This document shows positions 9,224 through 17,284 of a DNA stretch of 64,000 bases, in pieces. The stretch comes from Candidatus Aminicenantota bacterium (GTDB taxonomy: Bacteria > Acidobacteriota > Aminicenantia > Aminicenantales > Saccharicenantaceae). The stretch lies in assembly GCA_017999365.1 (NCBI GenBank), contig JAGNLW010000001.1:752239-816238 (forward strand), given 5' to 3'. How positions within the stretch are numbered: the stretch's first letter is position 1; each line of letters begins with the position of its first letter. The notes below the pieces were generated by a model. The model saw only the letters and a program-made list of their open reading frames with translations. It was not told the DNA's origin and searched no databases. Position numbers and translations under genes: made by a program.

Positions 9224-9525
9224 CCGGGATTCCCTCTCGAGGCGGCGATGGGGATTGTCCTCGCAGGTCCCCGTTGCTGGAGGAGGGGCGGCAGGGAGCG
9301 GAGCTTGCGGAGCGACCATCAGCAATGTCCCGGAGTGACTCGAAGGGACGTTGCTGGGAAATATCGTAAGAAAGGGCTTTATCCCGATATTTCGCAGGAT
9401 CGGGACTCCGGGTGCTCCGTCCCGATCCTGCCTGGTCCGCTCACGGGGGTTCGCTCCCCGCTCCCCGGGGGGCCGGGGAGCCAGAGGACATCCCCGAGCA
9501 AAAGCCCGAGAGAGGGATATCCCGG
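9224..9525 (+). repeat. ~290-bp structured dispersed repeat, copy A
   Basis: This fills most of the 425-bp gap between the TPR gene and the methyltransferase gene. Core 9231-9518 matches 61472-61758 with about 20 substitutions and one 1-base gap (about 93% identity). Paired segments visible: closing stem 9224-9238 with 9510-9525 (one bulged T); 9250-9262 with 9484-9495; 9320-9331 with 9345-9356; 9358-9366 with 9385-9393; 9394-9406 with 9419-9431 (13 bp perfect); 9453-9460 with 9474-9481. No convincing coding frame is shared by the copies. Either a structured RNA or a palindromic MITE-like element. Confidence 0.88.
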
Positions 9526-9556
9526 CGCGGCCATCACCTTGCGGGGGCGTTTCTGT

Positions 9557-9562
9557 TACAAT
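9557..9562 (+). promoter_or_regulatory. Candidate -10 box of the methyltransferase gene
   Basis: TACAAT 21 bases upstream of the ATG at 9583. No good -35 hexamer at the right distance. It sits 32 bases beyond the end of repeat copy A. Confidence 0.45.
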
Positions 9563-9582
9563 GACCTCGACGGGAGGTGCCC

Positions 9583-10467
9583 ATGCCGCGTAGAACCGAT
9601 CTCGCCCGCGCCGCCGCTCTGGCCGTCCTGATCGCCGCCGCCCTGGCCGCCCCCCCGGCCTGCCGGCGGGGCTCCAAGCCCCCGGCCCCGCCTCCGGCGA
9701 CGGCCACGGCCACGGCCGCGGACCTGGCCGTCCGGGAGACGACGGTCCGCAACGTCACCGACCGCACCATCGTCTACCGCGTCTACCCGTCCGGGCGGCC
9801 CGAGGCCATCGAGACGCGCGAGATCGCCCCGGACGCCGTCGACCGCTACCCCACCTCCGTCGCGATCGAGGTCGAGTTCGCCACCGGGAAGAAGGACGCC
9901 GTCTACTCGCTCGACCCGGGCAGCCCTTATTCCTTCCGCTACGACGAGGGCGAGACGATCGACCTCTTCCTCGGCTCGCACGGCCGGGACGACGCCGTCG
10001 ACCTGGCCCCCTGGGTGCCGACGCCGGCCCCGGTCGTCGACCGGATGCTCGAGCTGGCCGCCCTGACCGGCACGGACGTCCTCTACGACATCGGCTGCGG
10101 CGACGGCCGCATCGTCATCACGGCCGCCCGGCGCTACGGGGCGCGGGGCGTCGGCATCGACATCGACCCGGCCATGGTCGCCGAGTCGGAGCGCAACGCC
10201 GCGGCCGCCGGCGTCGGCGACAGGGTCCGCTTCCTCGCTCTGGACGCGACCAAGGCCGACATCTCCGAGGCCACGGTGGTCAGCCTCTACCTGCTGCCGG
10301 AGTCCAACGCGCTCATGAGACCGATCCTCGAGACGCAGCTGCGCCCCAAGAGCCGGGTCGTCTGCCACAACTATGCCATCCCGGGCTGGGAAGCCAAGCA
10401 GGCGCTCGTGGAGACGGTCAAGGACGAGGACGGCGAGAGCCACTACGTCTATCTGTACATCCGCTGA
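9583..10467 (+). CDS. Class I SAM-dependent methyltransferase with lipoprotein-type signal
   Basis: A 294-residue protein. Residues about 1-25 look like a lipoprotein signal ending LAAPPAC, followed by a Pro/Ala/Thr-rich linker. A beta-rich middle segment (about 50-145) precedes a Rossmann methyltransferase domain: motif I 'VLYDIGCGDGRIVI' near residue 170, then 'GVGIDIDPAMV', and the post-motif 'VSLYLLPESN'. The substrate is unknown. An exported SAM enzyme is odd because SAM is cytoplasmic; either the N-terminus is not cleaved and the domain faces inward, or the protein is not catalytic. The start at 9583 is supported by GGGAGG at 9572-9577. Confidence 0.82.
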   Translation: MPRRTDLARAAALAVLIAAALAAPPACRRGSKPPAPPPATATATAADLAVRETTVRNVTDRTIVYRVYPSGRPEAIETREIAPDAVDRYPTSVAIEVEFATGKKDAVYSLDPGSPYSFRYDEGETIDLFLGSHGRDDAVDLAPWVPTPAPVVDRMLELAALTGTDVLYDIGCGDGRIVITAARRYGARGVGIDIDPAMVAESERNAAAAGVGDRVRFLALDATKADISEATVVSLYLLPESNALMRPILETQLRPKSRVVCHNYAIPGWEAKQALVETVKDEDGESHYVYLYIR

Positions 10468-10490
10468 GAGCCGGCCGGACGGGGCGGGAC

Positions 10491-10528
10491 AAAAAAAAGC
10501 GGCGCGGCCGCGCGGGCGGCAGCGCCGC
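10491..10528 (-). terminator. Terminator of the small porin gene
   Basis: Read on the minus strand: GCGGCGC stem (10528-10522 with 10505-10499), GC-rich loop, then eight T (10498-10491). It lies in the convergent gap and may serve only the minus-strand gene. Confidence 0.75.
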
Positions 10529-10553
10529 GGAGAAGACGTTACGGTCCGGCCGG

Positions 10554-11177
10554 TCAGAAAGCGATGCCGATGGTGGCCGACCAGACGCCATTCTTGAAGT
10601 CGGGCTCGATCTCGCCCTCGAAGGTGTTGATGACCTTCTGCAGGCCCAGGCTGTAGCGGACGTCGACCATGAAGTTCCGCCCCAGGTTCAGGCCGGCCCC
10701 GAAGATGGCGCCGTAGTCGTTGTTCTTGAGCAGGGCCTCGTCGAGAGGGACCTCCTCGCCGTCGCTCTCCAGCTTCTCCTTGAGCTTGAAGCCCACGGAC
10801 GGGCCGGCGAAGACGAAGGGCTGGACGACCGGCGTCGGGATGCGCAGCTTGAGCAGCAGCGGGATCTCGATGTAGTCGGCGCTCAGCTTGTCCGTGTAGG
10901 AGTCGTCGAGGGCCACGTAGGTGGCGCCCTTCATCGTGTACAGGACCTCGGACTGGATGGTGACGACGCGGCCGAAGTTGAAGGCCAGGAAGATGCCGCC
11001 CGTGAAGCCGATCCGGGATTTGAGGGTGGCCAGGGGGTCGTCGGCGTCGGCGCCGGTCGGCTTGGCCATGTTGCCGCCCGCCTTGAGGCCGAACTGGACG
11101 CCGGCGGCGGCGGGACGGGGCAGGAGCAGGAGCCCGGCGAAGGCCGCGACCAGCAGGATCGTCGTGGTTTTTTTCAT
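10554..11177 (-). CDS. Small outer-membrane beta-barrel protein
   Basis: A 207-residue protein with signal peptide MKKTTTILLVAAFAGLLLL...AAA. 'GVQFGLKAGGNMAKPTG' right after cleavage and 'FGRVVTIQSEVLYTMKGA' match the OMP_b-brl_2/porin-family pattern of eight-stranded barrels; the protein ends ...TIGIAF with a terminal Phe. Ion or adhesion functions are known for some relatives, but none can be assigned here. AGGAGG is a few bases before the ATG, and a TTGCGG-17-TATGAT promoter lies at 11198-11226. Single gene, convergent with the methyltransferase. Confidence 0.85.
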   Translation of the reverse strand: MKKTTTILLVAAFAGLLLLPRPAAAGVQFGLKAGGNMAKPTGADADDPLATLKSRIGFTGGIFLAFNFGRVVTIQSEVLYTMKGATYVALDDSYTDKLSADYIEIPLLLKLRIPTPVVQPFVFAGPSVGFKLKEKLESDGEEVPLDEALLKNNDYGAIFGAGLNLGRNFMVDVRYSLGLQKVINTFEGEIEPDFKNGVWSATIGIAF

Positions 11178-11197
11178 GGTGCCTCCTCGATCCTCCC

Positions 11198-11226
11198 ATC
11201 ATAGCCGCCGGGGCCGGAGGCCGCAA
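11198..11226 (-). promoter_or_regulatory. Promoter of the small porin gene
   Basis: Minus strand: TTGCGG (11226-11221), 17-bp spacer, TATGAT (11203-11198), 20 bases before the ATG at 11177. Confidence 0.5.
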
Positions 11227-11322
11227 TCCACGCAAGGGAGGAATTCGGGCGGTCAGCGGCCTCCCCCCGAAAGGTGAGGCCCGGCCCGTTCCCTCATCGC
11301 CGGGCCGGCGGGATCCGGCAGA

Positions 11323-12351
11323 TCAGAGCTCGACGAGCTTGAACTGGGCCTTGTCCTTGAGGGCCTTCAGGGTGTCCTGTACCAGGGTCCCGCGCTTGTC
11401 CTGCAGGAGCTTGGCCTCGAGGCCGGCCTTGGCCTCCTCGAACGTCCGGGTCTCCTTCTTGCGGTCGACGACCTGGATGATGTGGTAGCCGAAGGTCGTC
11501 TCGACCAGGCCGCTCAGCCCCCCGATGGGGATGGAGAACGAAGCGTCCTCGAAGGGCTTGACCATCTGACCCTTGGGGAAATTCTCGTACAGGCCGCCGT
11601 TGTCCTTGGAACCGGGGTCTTCGGAGTACTGCTTGGCCAGCCCGGCGAAGTCCTCGCCGGCCTGGGCCTTGGCCAGGACCGCCTCGGCCGTCTTGCGGAC
11701 TTCGGCCTTCTCGGCCTCGGTCTTGTTCTGGGTCAGGAAGAGGATGTGCCGCACCGAGGCGGTCTGGTCGGTCCGGGCGGCCTCGTCGTAGGCGGCGCGG
11801 AGCTCCGCTTCGTCCACCTTGAGACCGGCCTCGTCGAGGCCCTTGAAATAGGCGTTGATGAGCAGGGTCTCGCCGACGCTCGTCTTGACGTGGTCGATGG
11901 AGATCTCGGCCTTCTTGAGCTCTTCCAGGAAATTGGCCTCGCCGCCGGCCTGGTCGTACTCGGACTTGAGGGCGGCCTCGAGCTCGCCGGCCGGCAGGAC
12001 GGCCTTGGCCGCCTTGGCGGCGGCCAGCAGGAGCTTGCGCTCGCCGAGCGTCGCGGCGCCCTGCTCGAGGACGCGCTTGAGCTGGCCCGCGTCGAGCTGC
12101 TTGAGGCCCTCGGTCCGGGAGCCCAGGTTGTCGCGGATGGCCTGGATGACCTCGGCGGCCGTGATGGTGAAGCCCTTGGCCTGGACCATGACCGTCTTCT
12201 GGCCGGGGGCCAGGGCGGGCATCGTCTTGGCCAGCTCGACGGCCAGGTCGTAGGCGGGCGTGCCCTGCTTGAGGGTGTACTGGTCGGCCTTCGACGAGCA
12301 GCCGGCGACGGCCAGCGTCGAAGCCAGGAGGATGGCGATCGCGTGTTTCAT
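11323..12351 (-). CDS. PpiC-type peptidyl-prolyl isomerase lipoprotein (PrsA/SurA-like)
   Basis: A 342-residue protein. Lipobox LAVAGC gives Cys18 as the lipidated residue. A helical SurA-N-like region (about 50-190) is followed by a parvulin domain (about 198-300: 'ASVRHILFLTQNK', 'YSEDPGSKDNGGLYENF', 'ETTFGYHIIQVVD'). It should catalyse cis-trans isomerisation of prolyl bonds and help fold exported or outer-membrane proteins in the periplasm, which fits the many barrels encoded nearby. Start at 12351, with GGAG several bases upstream on the minus strand. Confidence 0.9.
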   Translation of the reverse strand: MKHAIAILLASTLAVAGCSSKADQYTLKQGTPAYDLAVELAKTMPALAPGQKTVMVQAKGFTITAAEVIQAIRDNLGSRTEGLKQLDAGQLKRVLEQGAATLGERKLLLAAAKAAKAVLPAGELEAALKSEYDQAGGEANFLEELKKAEISIDHVKTSVGETLLINAYFKGLDEAGLKVDEAELRAAYDEAARTDQTASVRHILFLTQNKTEAEKAEVRKTAEAVLAKAQAGEDFAGLAKQYSEDPGSKDNGGLYENFPKGQMVKPFEDASFSIPIGGLSGLVETTFGYHIIQVVDRKKETRTFEEAKAGLEAKLLQDKRGTLVQDTLKALKDKAQFKLVEL

Positions 12352-12437
12352 GTCGTTCTCCTTGGGCCGTGCGGACGGCCGACCTAGTTAACCATAACGG
12401 GCCGGTCAAGGCAACGGAATTCTCGGGCGTGGACGGT

Positions 12438-13697
12438 TCAGGCCGGGACGATCCGGTGGACCTTCTTCTTGCCGGCCTTGAGCAGCAGGCCGCCCCCCGG
12501 CCCCAGGTCCCGGACCGTGATCAGGCGCTCGGTCGAATCGACGCGCTCGTCGTTGACGTAGAGCCCGCCCTGCTCGATCATCCGCTTAGCTTCCTTGCGC
12601 GAGGGCGTCAGCCCGACCTCGGTGAACAGGGCGGCCGGCGGAATGCCCTCCTCGAGCCGGGCCCGCGGCACGGCCGTCGTGGGCAGCAGCCCGAGATCGC
12701 CGCTCGCGGCGCCGATCACGGCGCCGTCGACCTTCAGGAAGGCCGCCCCGGCGGCCTTGCGGGCCTTGTCGGCCTCGAGCTCGCCGTGGGTGATCTTGGT
12801 CGCCTCGTAGGCCAGGATCCGCTTGGCTTCGTTGAGGCCCGCGTCCTTGAGGGCCTCCAGGCGCCGGACCTCGTCGAGCGGCAGCAGGGTGAAGATGCGC
12901 AGGAAGCGGCCGACGTCGCGGTCGTCGCAGTTGACCCAGTACTGGTAGAAGTCGTAGGGGCTGAACTGGCCGCCGTCGAGCCACACGGCGCCCTGGGCCG
13001 TCTTGCCCATCTTGGCCCCCGTGGCCGTGGTCAGCAGGGGGAAGGTCAGGGCCTCGGCCGTGCCGCCCTCGACCCGGCGGATGAGGTCGATCCCGGCCAG
13101 GATGTTGCCCCACTGGTCGTCGCCGCCCATCTGCAGGGTGCAGCCGTACTTGCGGTAGAGGGTCAGGTAGTCGTAGGCCTGCAGGAGCTGGTAATTGAAC
13201 TCGATGAAGGACAGGCCCTTCTCCAGGCGGAGCTTGTAGGCCTCGGCGGCCAGCATGCGGTTGACGCTGAAGTGCCGGCCGATGTCGCGCAGGAAGCCGA
13301 TGTACGGGAGGGGCAGGAGCCAGTCGGCGTTGTCCACGGCGATGGCCGAATGCCCGTCGAAGCGGAGGTAGCGGGAGAGCTGGATGAGGATGGCCTGCCC
13401 CTGGGCCCGGATGGTGGCCTCGTCGAGCATCTGGCGCAATTCGGTCCGGCCGCTGGGGTCGCCGACCATGGTCGTGCCGCCGCCGACGACGGCGATGGCC
13501 CGGTGGCCGGCCCGCCGCAGGTGGACCATGGCCATGATGGGCACCAGGCTGCCTGCGTGCAGGCTCGTGGCCGTGCTGTCGAAGCCGATATAGAAGGTGG
13601 CCGGCCCGCCGCCCAGCATCTTGCGAACGGCCTCCTCGTCGGAGACCTGGGCGACGAAGCCGCGCTCCTTCAGCTCGTCGTAGACGTTGCCGCTCAT
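12438..13697 (-). CDS. tyrS: Tyrosyl-tRNA synthetase
   Basis: A 419-residue class I synthetase that charges tRNA-Tyr in the cytoplasm. The HIGH-like site is in 'FDSTATSLHAGS' (about 39-50), the tyrosine-binding region includes 'GGDDQWGNI' (191-199), and the KMSKS loop reads KMGKT (229-233). A C-terminal S4 RNA-binding domain (about 355-419, 'PSRKEAKRMIEQGGLYVND') completes the usual bacterial architecture. Start chosen at the ATG 13697, where homology begins; the frame is open further upstream but that part is not TyrRS-like. Confidence 0.96.
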   Translation of the reverse strand: MSGNVYDELKERGFVAQVSDEEAVRKMLGGGPATFYIGFDSTATSLHAGSLVPIMAMVHLRRAGHRAIAVVGGGTTMVGDPSGRTELRQMLDEATIRAQGQAILIQLSRYLRFDGHSAIAVDNADWLLPLPYIGFLRDIGRHFSVNRMLAAEAYKLRLEKGLSFIEFNYQLLQAYDYLTLYRKYGCTLQMGGDDQWGNILAGIDLIRRVEGGTAEALTFPLLTTATGAKMGKTAQGAVWLDGGQFSPYDFYQYWVNCDDRDVGRFLRIFTLLPLDEVRRLEALKDAGLNEAKRILAYEATKITHGELEADKARKAAGAAFLKVDGAVIGAASGDLGLLPTTAVPRARLEEGIPPAALFTEVGLTPSRKEAKRMIEQGGLYVNDERVDSTERLITVRDLGPGGGLLLKAGKKKVHRIVPA

Positions 13698-13743
13698 GTC
13701 GTTCTCCCGGGGCGCCGCGGTCGGGACCGGCCGGCGCGCCCCG

Positions 13744-14139
13744 TCACTTCTTGAGGGCGAGCTCGATGACGTCGGAGTTGCCCTCGGCGTCGAACCAGCT
13801 CCCCTTGAGGGCCTCCCCGTCAAGGACCATCTCGAGCTTGATGAACATCACGTCGCCGCCCATGTCGAGGTCGAAGGCGCAGGTCACCCGGCCGTCCGCG
13901 AAGACGATGTCCCTCAGGGGGGTCTCGGCGATCATCCCGTTGGCGTCGCTGAGGACGCCGGAGTAGCCCGTTTCCGTCTTGCCGAAGACGGCCGTCAGCT
14001 CGAACCGCATGCCCGGGGCGACGGCGTAGCCGGTCCAGGTGCCGAGGATGTCGGGCTTCAGGGCGGTCTGTCCGGCCAGGGCCGGGGCCAGGGCCGCGGC
14101 GATCAGGAGGACGACGGTGACGGGGAGGGCTTTCTTCAT
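13744..14139 (-). CDS. Small exported protein of unknown function
   Basis: A 131-residue protein. Signal peptide MKKALPVTVVLLIAAALAPA with cleavage near ALA, then about 108 residues of predicted beta strands ('DILGTWTGYAVAPGMRFELTAVFGKTETGY', 'GEALKGSWFDAEGNSD'). The 'G-x-W-x-G' opening and 'LKGSW' strand resemble small lipocalin-like or calycin beta-barrels, but no family can be named with confidence. It lies 46 bp upstream of tyrS on the same strand and may be co-transcribed. A TGGACA-18-TACATT promoter precedes it. Confidence 0.75.
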   Translation of the reverse strand: MKKALPVTVVLLIAAALAPALAGQTALKPDILGTWTGYAVAPGMRFELTAVFGKTETGYSGVLSDANGMIAETPLRDIVFADGRVTCAFDLDMGGDVMFIKLEMVLDGEALKGSWFDAEGNSDVIELALKK

Positions 14140-14173
14140 GGCGGGGCTCCTTTCAGCACCGGTGCGAGAGGGC

Positions 14174-14203
14174 AATGTACCAGATGGTGGCGGCCCCTGT
14201 CCA
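14174..14203 (-). promoter_or_regulatory. Promoter upstream of the small exported protein and tyrS
   Basis: Minus strand: TGGACA (14203-14198), 18-bp spacer, TACATT (14179-14174), 34 bases before the ATG at 14139. Confidence 0.5.
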
Positions 14204-14398
14204 GCCTCGCCGGGAGGGGGGAGCACCCCTTCCCCCCGGCGACGGCCCCCCGGGGCCGAAATTCACCCGGCCTATCCCCGCCGCGAGCGATGGGCGGGAG
14301 TCCGCCTCTCCCCTAGGATGGGAACGGCCGGGAGGACCGCCTCCCGGCCCTCGGGGGCGGCCCCGGGACCGAAGCGGACGGAGACGAAAGGACGGACC

Positions 14399-14830
14399 AT
14401 GGACGGTGAACGGCGGGAAGCGGCGCGGCGGGCCTCCCCCCGCGTCCTGCTCGTCGACGACGACGCGACGACCCGCAACCTCGTCGCCCATTTCCTGCGC
14501 AAAGAGGGCTTCGTCGTCGTCATGGCCCGGGACGGCGCCGACGCCCTGGCCCAGGCCCGCGGCGGGCGGCCCGACCTGGTCGTCGTCGACGCGGCCGTGC
14601 CCGGCATGGACGGCTTCGAGCTCCTGGCCCGGCTGAAACAGGACCCGGGGACGGCCGCCCTGCCCGTGCTCATGCTGTCGTCGCTCGACGACGAGGAGGC
14701 CATCGTCCGCAGCCTCGAGGCCGGCGCCGAGTACGTCGTCAAGCCGTTCTCGCCCCGCATCCTCGTGGCCAAGGTCAAGAAGATCCTCAGGGAGGCGCAC
14801 GGCCATGCTGTCGACCGTCGCCCTCTTTAG
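14399..14830 (+). CDS. Single-domain response regulator (CheY-like receiver)
   Basis: A 143-residue protein consisting of one receiver domain. The acidic pocket is 'VDDD' (19-22), the phospho-acceptor is Asp64 in 'VVVDAAVPGMDG', and the conserved Lys is in 'VVKPF' (Lys115). No output domain, so it signals by protein-protein contact. It overlaps the next gene by 26 bp and heads a four-gene operon with a HEAT protein, a GT2 glycosyltransferase and a YaiO-like barrel, suggesting post-translational control of polysaccharide synthesis. No cognate kinase is adjacent. Confidence 0.9.
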   Translation: MDGERREAARRASPRVLLVDDDATTRNLVAHFLRKEGFVVVMARDGADALAQARGGRPDLVVVDAAVPGMDGFELLARLKQDPGTAALPVLMLSSLDDEEAIVRSLEAGAEYVVKPFSPRILVAKVKKILREAHGHAVDRRPL

Positions 14831-15863
14831 CTTCGTCTACCTCTTCCTGCTTTCGGGCATGCTGTTCCTGTTCATCTTCGTCCGCCGCCTCGTCGTCCAG
14901 GCCCGCGAGCGGCGCGACCGGGCCGTCTACGAGGCCATGGAGCGCGACCTCCTCGAGGTCCTGACCGACGCCGATCCGGTCCGGGCGGCCGAGGAGTTCT
15001 CCCGGCGCCATCGGGGCCGGGCCCGCGTCCTCAAGTCCCTGCTCGTCGCCTACCGGGAAGCCCTCCTGGGCCGGGCCCTCGAACCGCTCCGGGTCGTCTT
15101 CGAACGGACCATCAAGGCCCGCTGCCGGCGCGAGCTGCGGTCGCCCTGGCTCGCGACCCGGCTCCAGAACGTCCGCCTGTTCGTCGATTTCTCCAGCCCG
15201 GCGGAGACCCTCGACCTGGTCTCCCTGCTCCACGACAAGCCCGTGGTCCGTCTGGCGGCCCTCAACGCCTTGACGGGCATCGCCTCCCGGGACACCCTGG
15301 CCATCATCTTCGACATCTTCGAGAAGGACCCCGAGCCCAACCTCTACGCCTATTCGAACATCTTCCACAGCCTCGGTCCGCGGATCGAGCCGTTCCTGCG
15401 GAGTTCCCTCCACAGGGACCTGCCGGTCGTCAAGCTGGCCCTGCTCGTGGAGATGGCCGGGCGCCTCCTCCTGCGCGGCCTGTACGCCGACATCGTCCGC
15501 TTCGCCGGCCATCCCGACAAGGAGCTGCGCATCCGCGTCGCCCGGGCCCTCGGACACCTGCACGTCCCGGCCGCGTCCCGGACCCTGGCCGGGCTGGCCG
15601 CCGATCCGGACTGGGCCGTCCAGGCCCAGGCCCTGCGCAGCCTGGGCTATCTCCAGGACTGGAAGACCCTGCCGCTCCTGACCCGGGGCCTGTTCTCCCC
15701 GAACTGGCACGTCCGCCACAACGCCGGCTTCGCCCTGGCCGCCTTCGGCCTGGTCGGCGTCCTCGAGCTCCAGGAGGTCGCGGCCCAGCGGGCGGACCGC
15801 TTCGCGTCCGATATGGCGGCCATGGTCCTGGATTCGGTCATCCTTACGGGAGGACCGGCGTGA
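14805..15863 (+). CDS. Membrane-anchored HEAT-repeat protein
   Basis: A 352-residue protein. One N-terminal transmembrane helix (about 5-27), a short basic stretch, then HEAT-like alpha-alpha repeats, clearest from about 140 onward: 'DKPVVRLAALNALTGIASRDTLAII', 'HPDKELRIRVARALGHLHVPAASRTL', 'DPDWAVQAQALRSLGYLQDWKTLPLL'. It is probably a cytoplasmic scaffold at the membrane linking the upstream receiver to the downstream synthase. It starts inside the response-regulator gene (26-bp overlap) and ends in a GTGA overlap with the glycosyltransferase, so translation is likely coupled. Confidence 0.85.
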   Translation: MLSTVALFSFVYLFLLSGMLFLFIFVRRLVVQARERRDRAVYEAMERDLLEVLTDADPVRAAEEFSRRHRGRARVLKSLLVAYREALLGRALEPLRVVFERTIKARCRRELRSPWLATRLQNVRLFVDFSSPAETLDLVSLLHDKPVVRLAALNALTGIASRDTLAIIFDIFEKDPEPNLYAYSNIFHSLGPRIEPFLRSSLHRDLPVVKLALLVEMAGRLLLRGLYADIVRFAGHPDKELRIRVARALGHLHVPAASRTLAGLAADPDWAVQAQALRSLGYLQDWKTLPLLTRGLFSPNWHVRHNAGFALAAFGLVGVLELQEVAAQRADRFASDMAAMVLDSVILTGGPA

Positions 15864-17284
15864 GCGGCCTCGGACACATCCTCGGGACCGGGCTCGAGCA
15901 CGTCATCCTGTCCTATTTCCTGCTCATCAATTCGTTCTACTTCCTGTTCAACATGCTCTCGCTGGCCGGCATCCTCCGCTACCGGCGGCTGGTCACCTTC
16001 GTCCGCTTCGGCGAGATCTTCCGCATGCCCATCGTCCGGCCGGTCTCGGTCATCGTGCCCGCGTACAACGAGGAGGCCGGCATCATCGAGAGCGTCCGCT
16101 CGCTCCTGGCCCTCCGCTACCCCGTCTTCGAGGTCGTCGTCGTCAACGACGGTTCGACCGACGCCACCCTGGCCCGCCTGGCCGAGGCCTTCGGGCTCCA
16201 GCCGTCGCGGACGGTCTTCCGGCGCGTCCTGAGCACGAAACCCCTCCGGGGCATCTACCGGTCGGCCCTCCACCCGCGGCTCCGGGTCGTCGACAAGGCC
16301 AACGGCGGCAAAGCCGACGCGATGAACGCCGGCCTCAACGTCTCCCGCTATCCCCTGTTCTGCGCCGTGGACAGCGATTCGGTCCTGGAGCGGGACGCCC
16401 TGCTCAAGGTCGTCCGGCCCTTCCTCGAGGACCCCGAGCGGACCATCGGGGCCGGCGGGGTCATCCGGCTGAGCAACGGCTGCGCCGTGCGCGACGGCCA
16501 GGTCGCCAGGGTCGGCATCCCCGGCAACTGGATCGCCCGCTTCCAAGTCCTCGAATACCTGCGGGCCTTCCTCGGCGGCCGGCTGGGCATGAGCATGCTG
16601 CGCAGCACCCTCATCGTTTCCGGGGCCTTCGGCATCTTCCGCAAGGACATCGCCCTGGCCTGCGGCGGCTACCGGGCGGATTCCATCACCGAGGACCTGG
16701 ACCTCGTCGTGCGCATGCAGAAGCACATGCACGACCAGGGCCAGGCCTACCGCATCCCGTTCATCCCCGACCCCATCTGTTGGACCGAGGCCCCCGAGAG
16801 CCTGCGCGTCCTGTCCCGCCAGAGACGGCGCTGGCACCGCGGACTGGTCGAGACCCTGGTCCGGCACCGGGGCATGGTCTTCAAGCCCCGCTACGGCGTC
16901 GCCGGCCTGTTCGCCCTGCCGTTCTACGCCGTCTTCGAGATGGCCGGACCGTTCATCGAGTGCCTGGGATACGCCCTGTTCGCCGGGCACATCCTGTTCG
17001 GCCGCGTCGACTACGCCTTCGCCGCGACCTTCTTCTTCGCGGCCGTCTTCTACGGCACGTTCGTCTCACTCCTGGCCATCCTGCTCGAGGAGCTGTCCTC
17101 GTTCCGCTACCCCCGGCCGCGCGACATCCTCGTCCTGACGGCGGCCGGCGTGGTCGAGAACCTCTTCTACCGGCAATACCTCGCCCTCGTCCGGGCCTGG
17201 GGCTTCGTCGATTACCTCCGCAGGAAACCCGGCTGGGGCGCGATGGAAAAGCGGGGCTTCGCCAAAGCGGGGCAAACCCCATGA
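15860..17284 (+). CDS. Processive GT2 glycosyltransferase (PgaC/HAS-like)
   Basis: A 474-residue membrane enzyme. N-terminal membrane helix (about 14-40), a GT-A catalytic domain with 'VVNDGS' (95-99), DSD (171-173), the acid pair 'TED' (277-279) and QRRRW (321-325), then three or more C-terminal helices (about 345-440). This D,D,D,Q(R)RRW set is that of processive beta-glycan synthases such as PgaC/IcaA or hyaluronan synthase; the sugar polymer is unknown. GTG start overlapping the HEAT gene by four bases. No BcsB- or PgaB-like partner is adjacent. Confidence 0.92.
   Translation: MSGLGHILGTGLEHVILSYFLLINSFYFLFNMLSLAGILRYRRLVTFVRFGEIFRMPIVRPVSVIVPAYNEEAGIIESVRSLLALRYPVFEVVVVNDGSTDATLARLAEAFGLQPSRTVFRRVLSTKPLRGIYRSALHPRLRVVDKANGGKADAMNAGLNVSRYPLFCAVDSDSVLERDALLKVVRPFLEDPERTIGAGGVIRLSNGCAVRDGQVARVGIPGNWIARFQVLEYLRAFLGGRLGMSMLRSTLIVSGAFGIFRKDIALACGGYRADSITEDLDLVVRMQKHMHDQGQAYRIPFIPDPICWTEAPESLRVLSRQRRRWHRGLVETLVRHRGMVFKPRYGVAGLFALPFYAVFEMAGPFIECLGYALFAGHILFGRVDYAFAATFFFAAVFYGTFVSLLAILLEELSSFRYPRPRDILVLTAAGVVENLFYRQYLALVRAWGFVDYLRRKPGWGAMEKRGFAKAGQTP

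Noticed and set aside
9351..9593. Short reading frames crossing repeat copy A (and equivalents in copy B)
   Set aside because: The frames differ in extent between the copies because of the 1-base gap and do not preserve residues. Substitutions follow base pairing better than codon position.
16780..17280. Arg/Pro-rich extension upstream of the YaiO-like protein
   Set aside because: It is an out-of-frame reading of the GT2 gene. The signal peptide starts at 17281.
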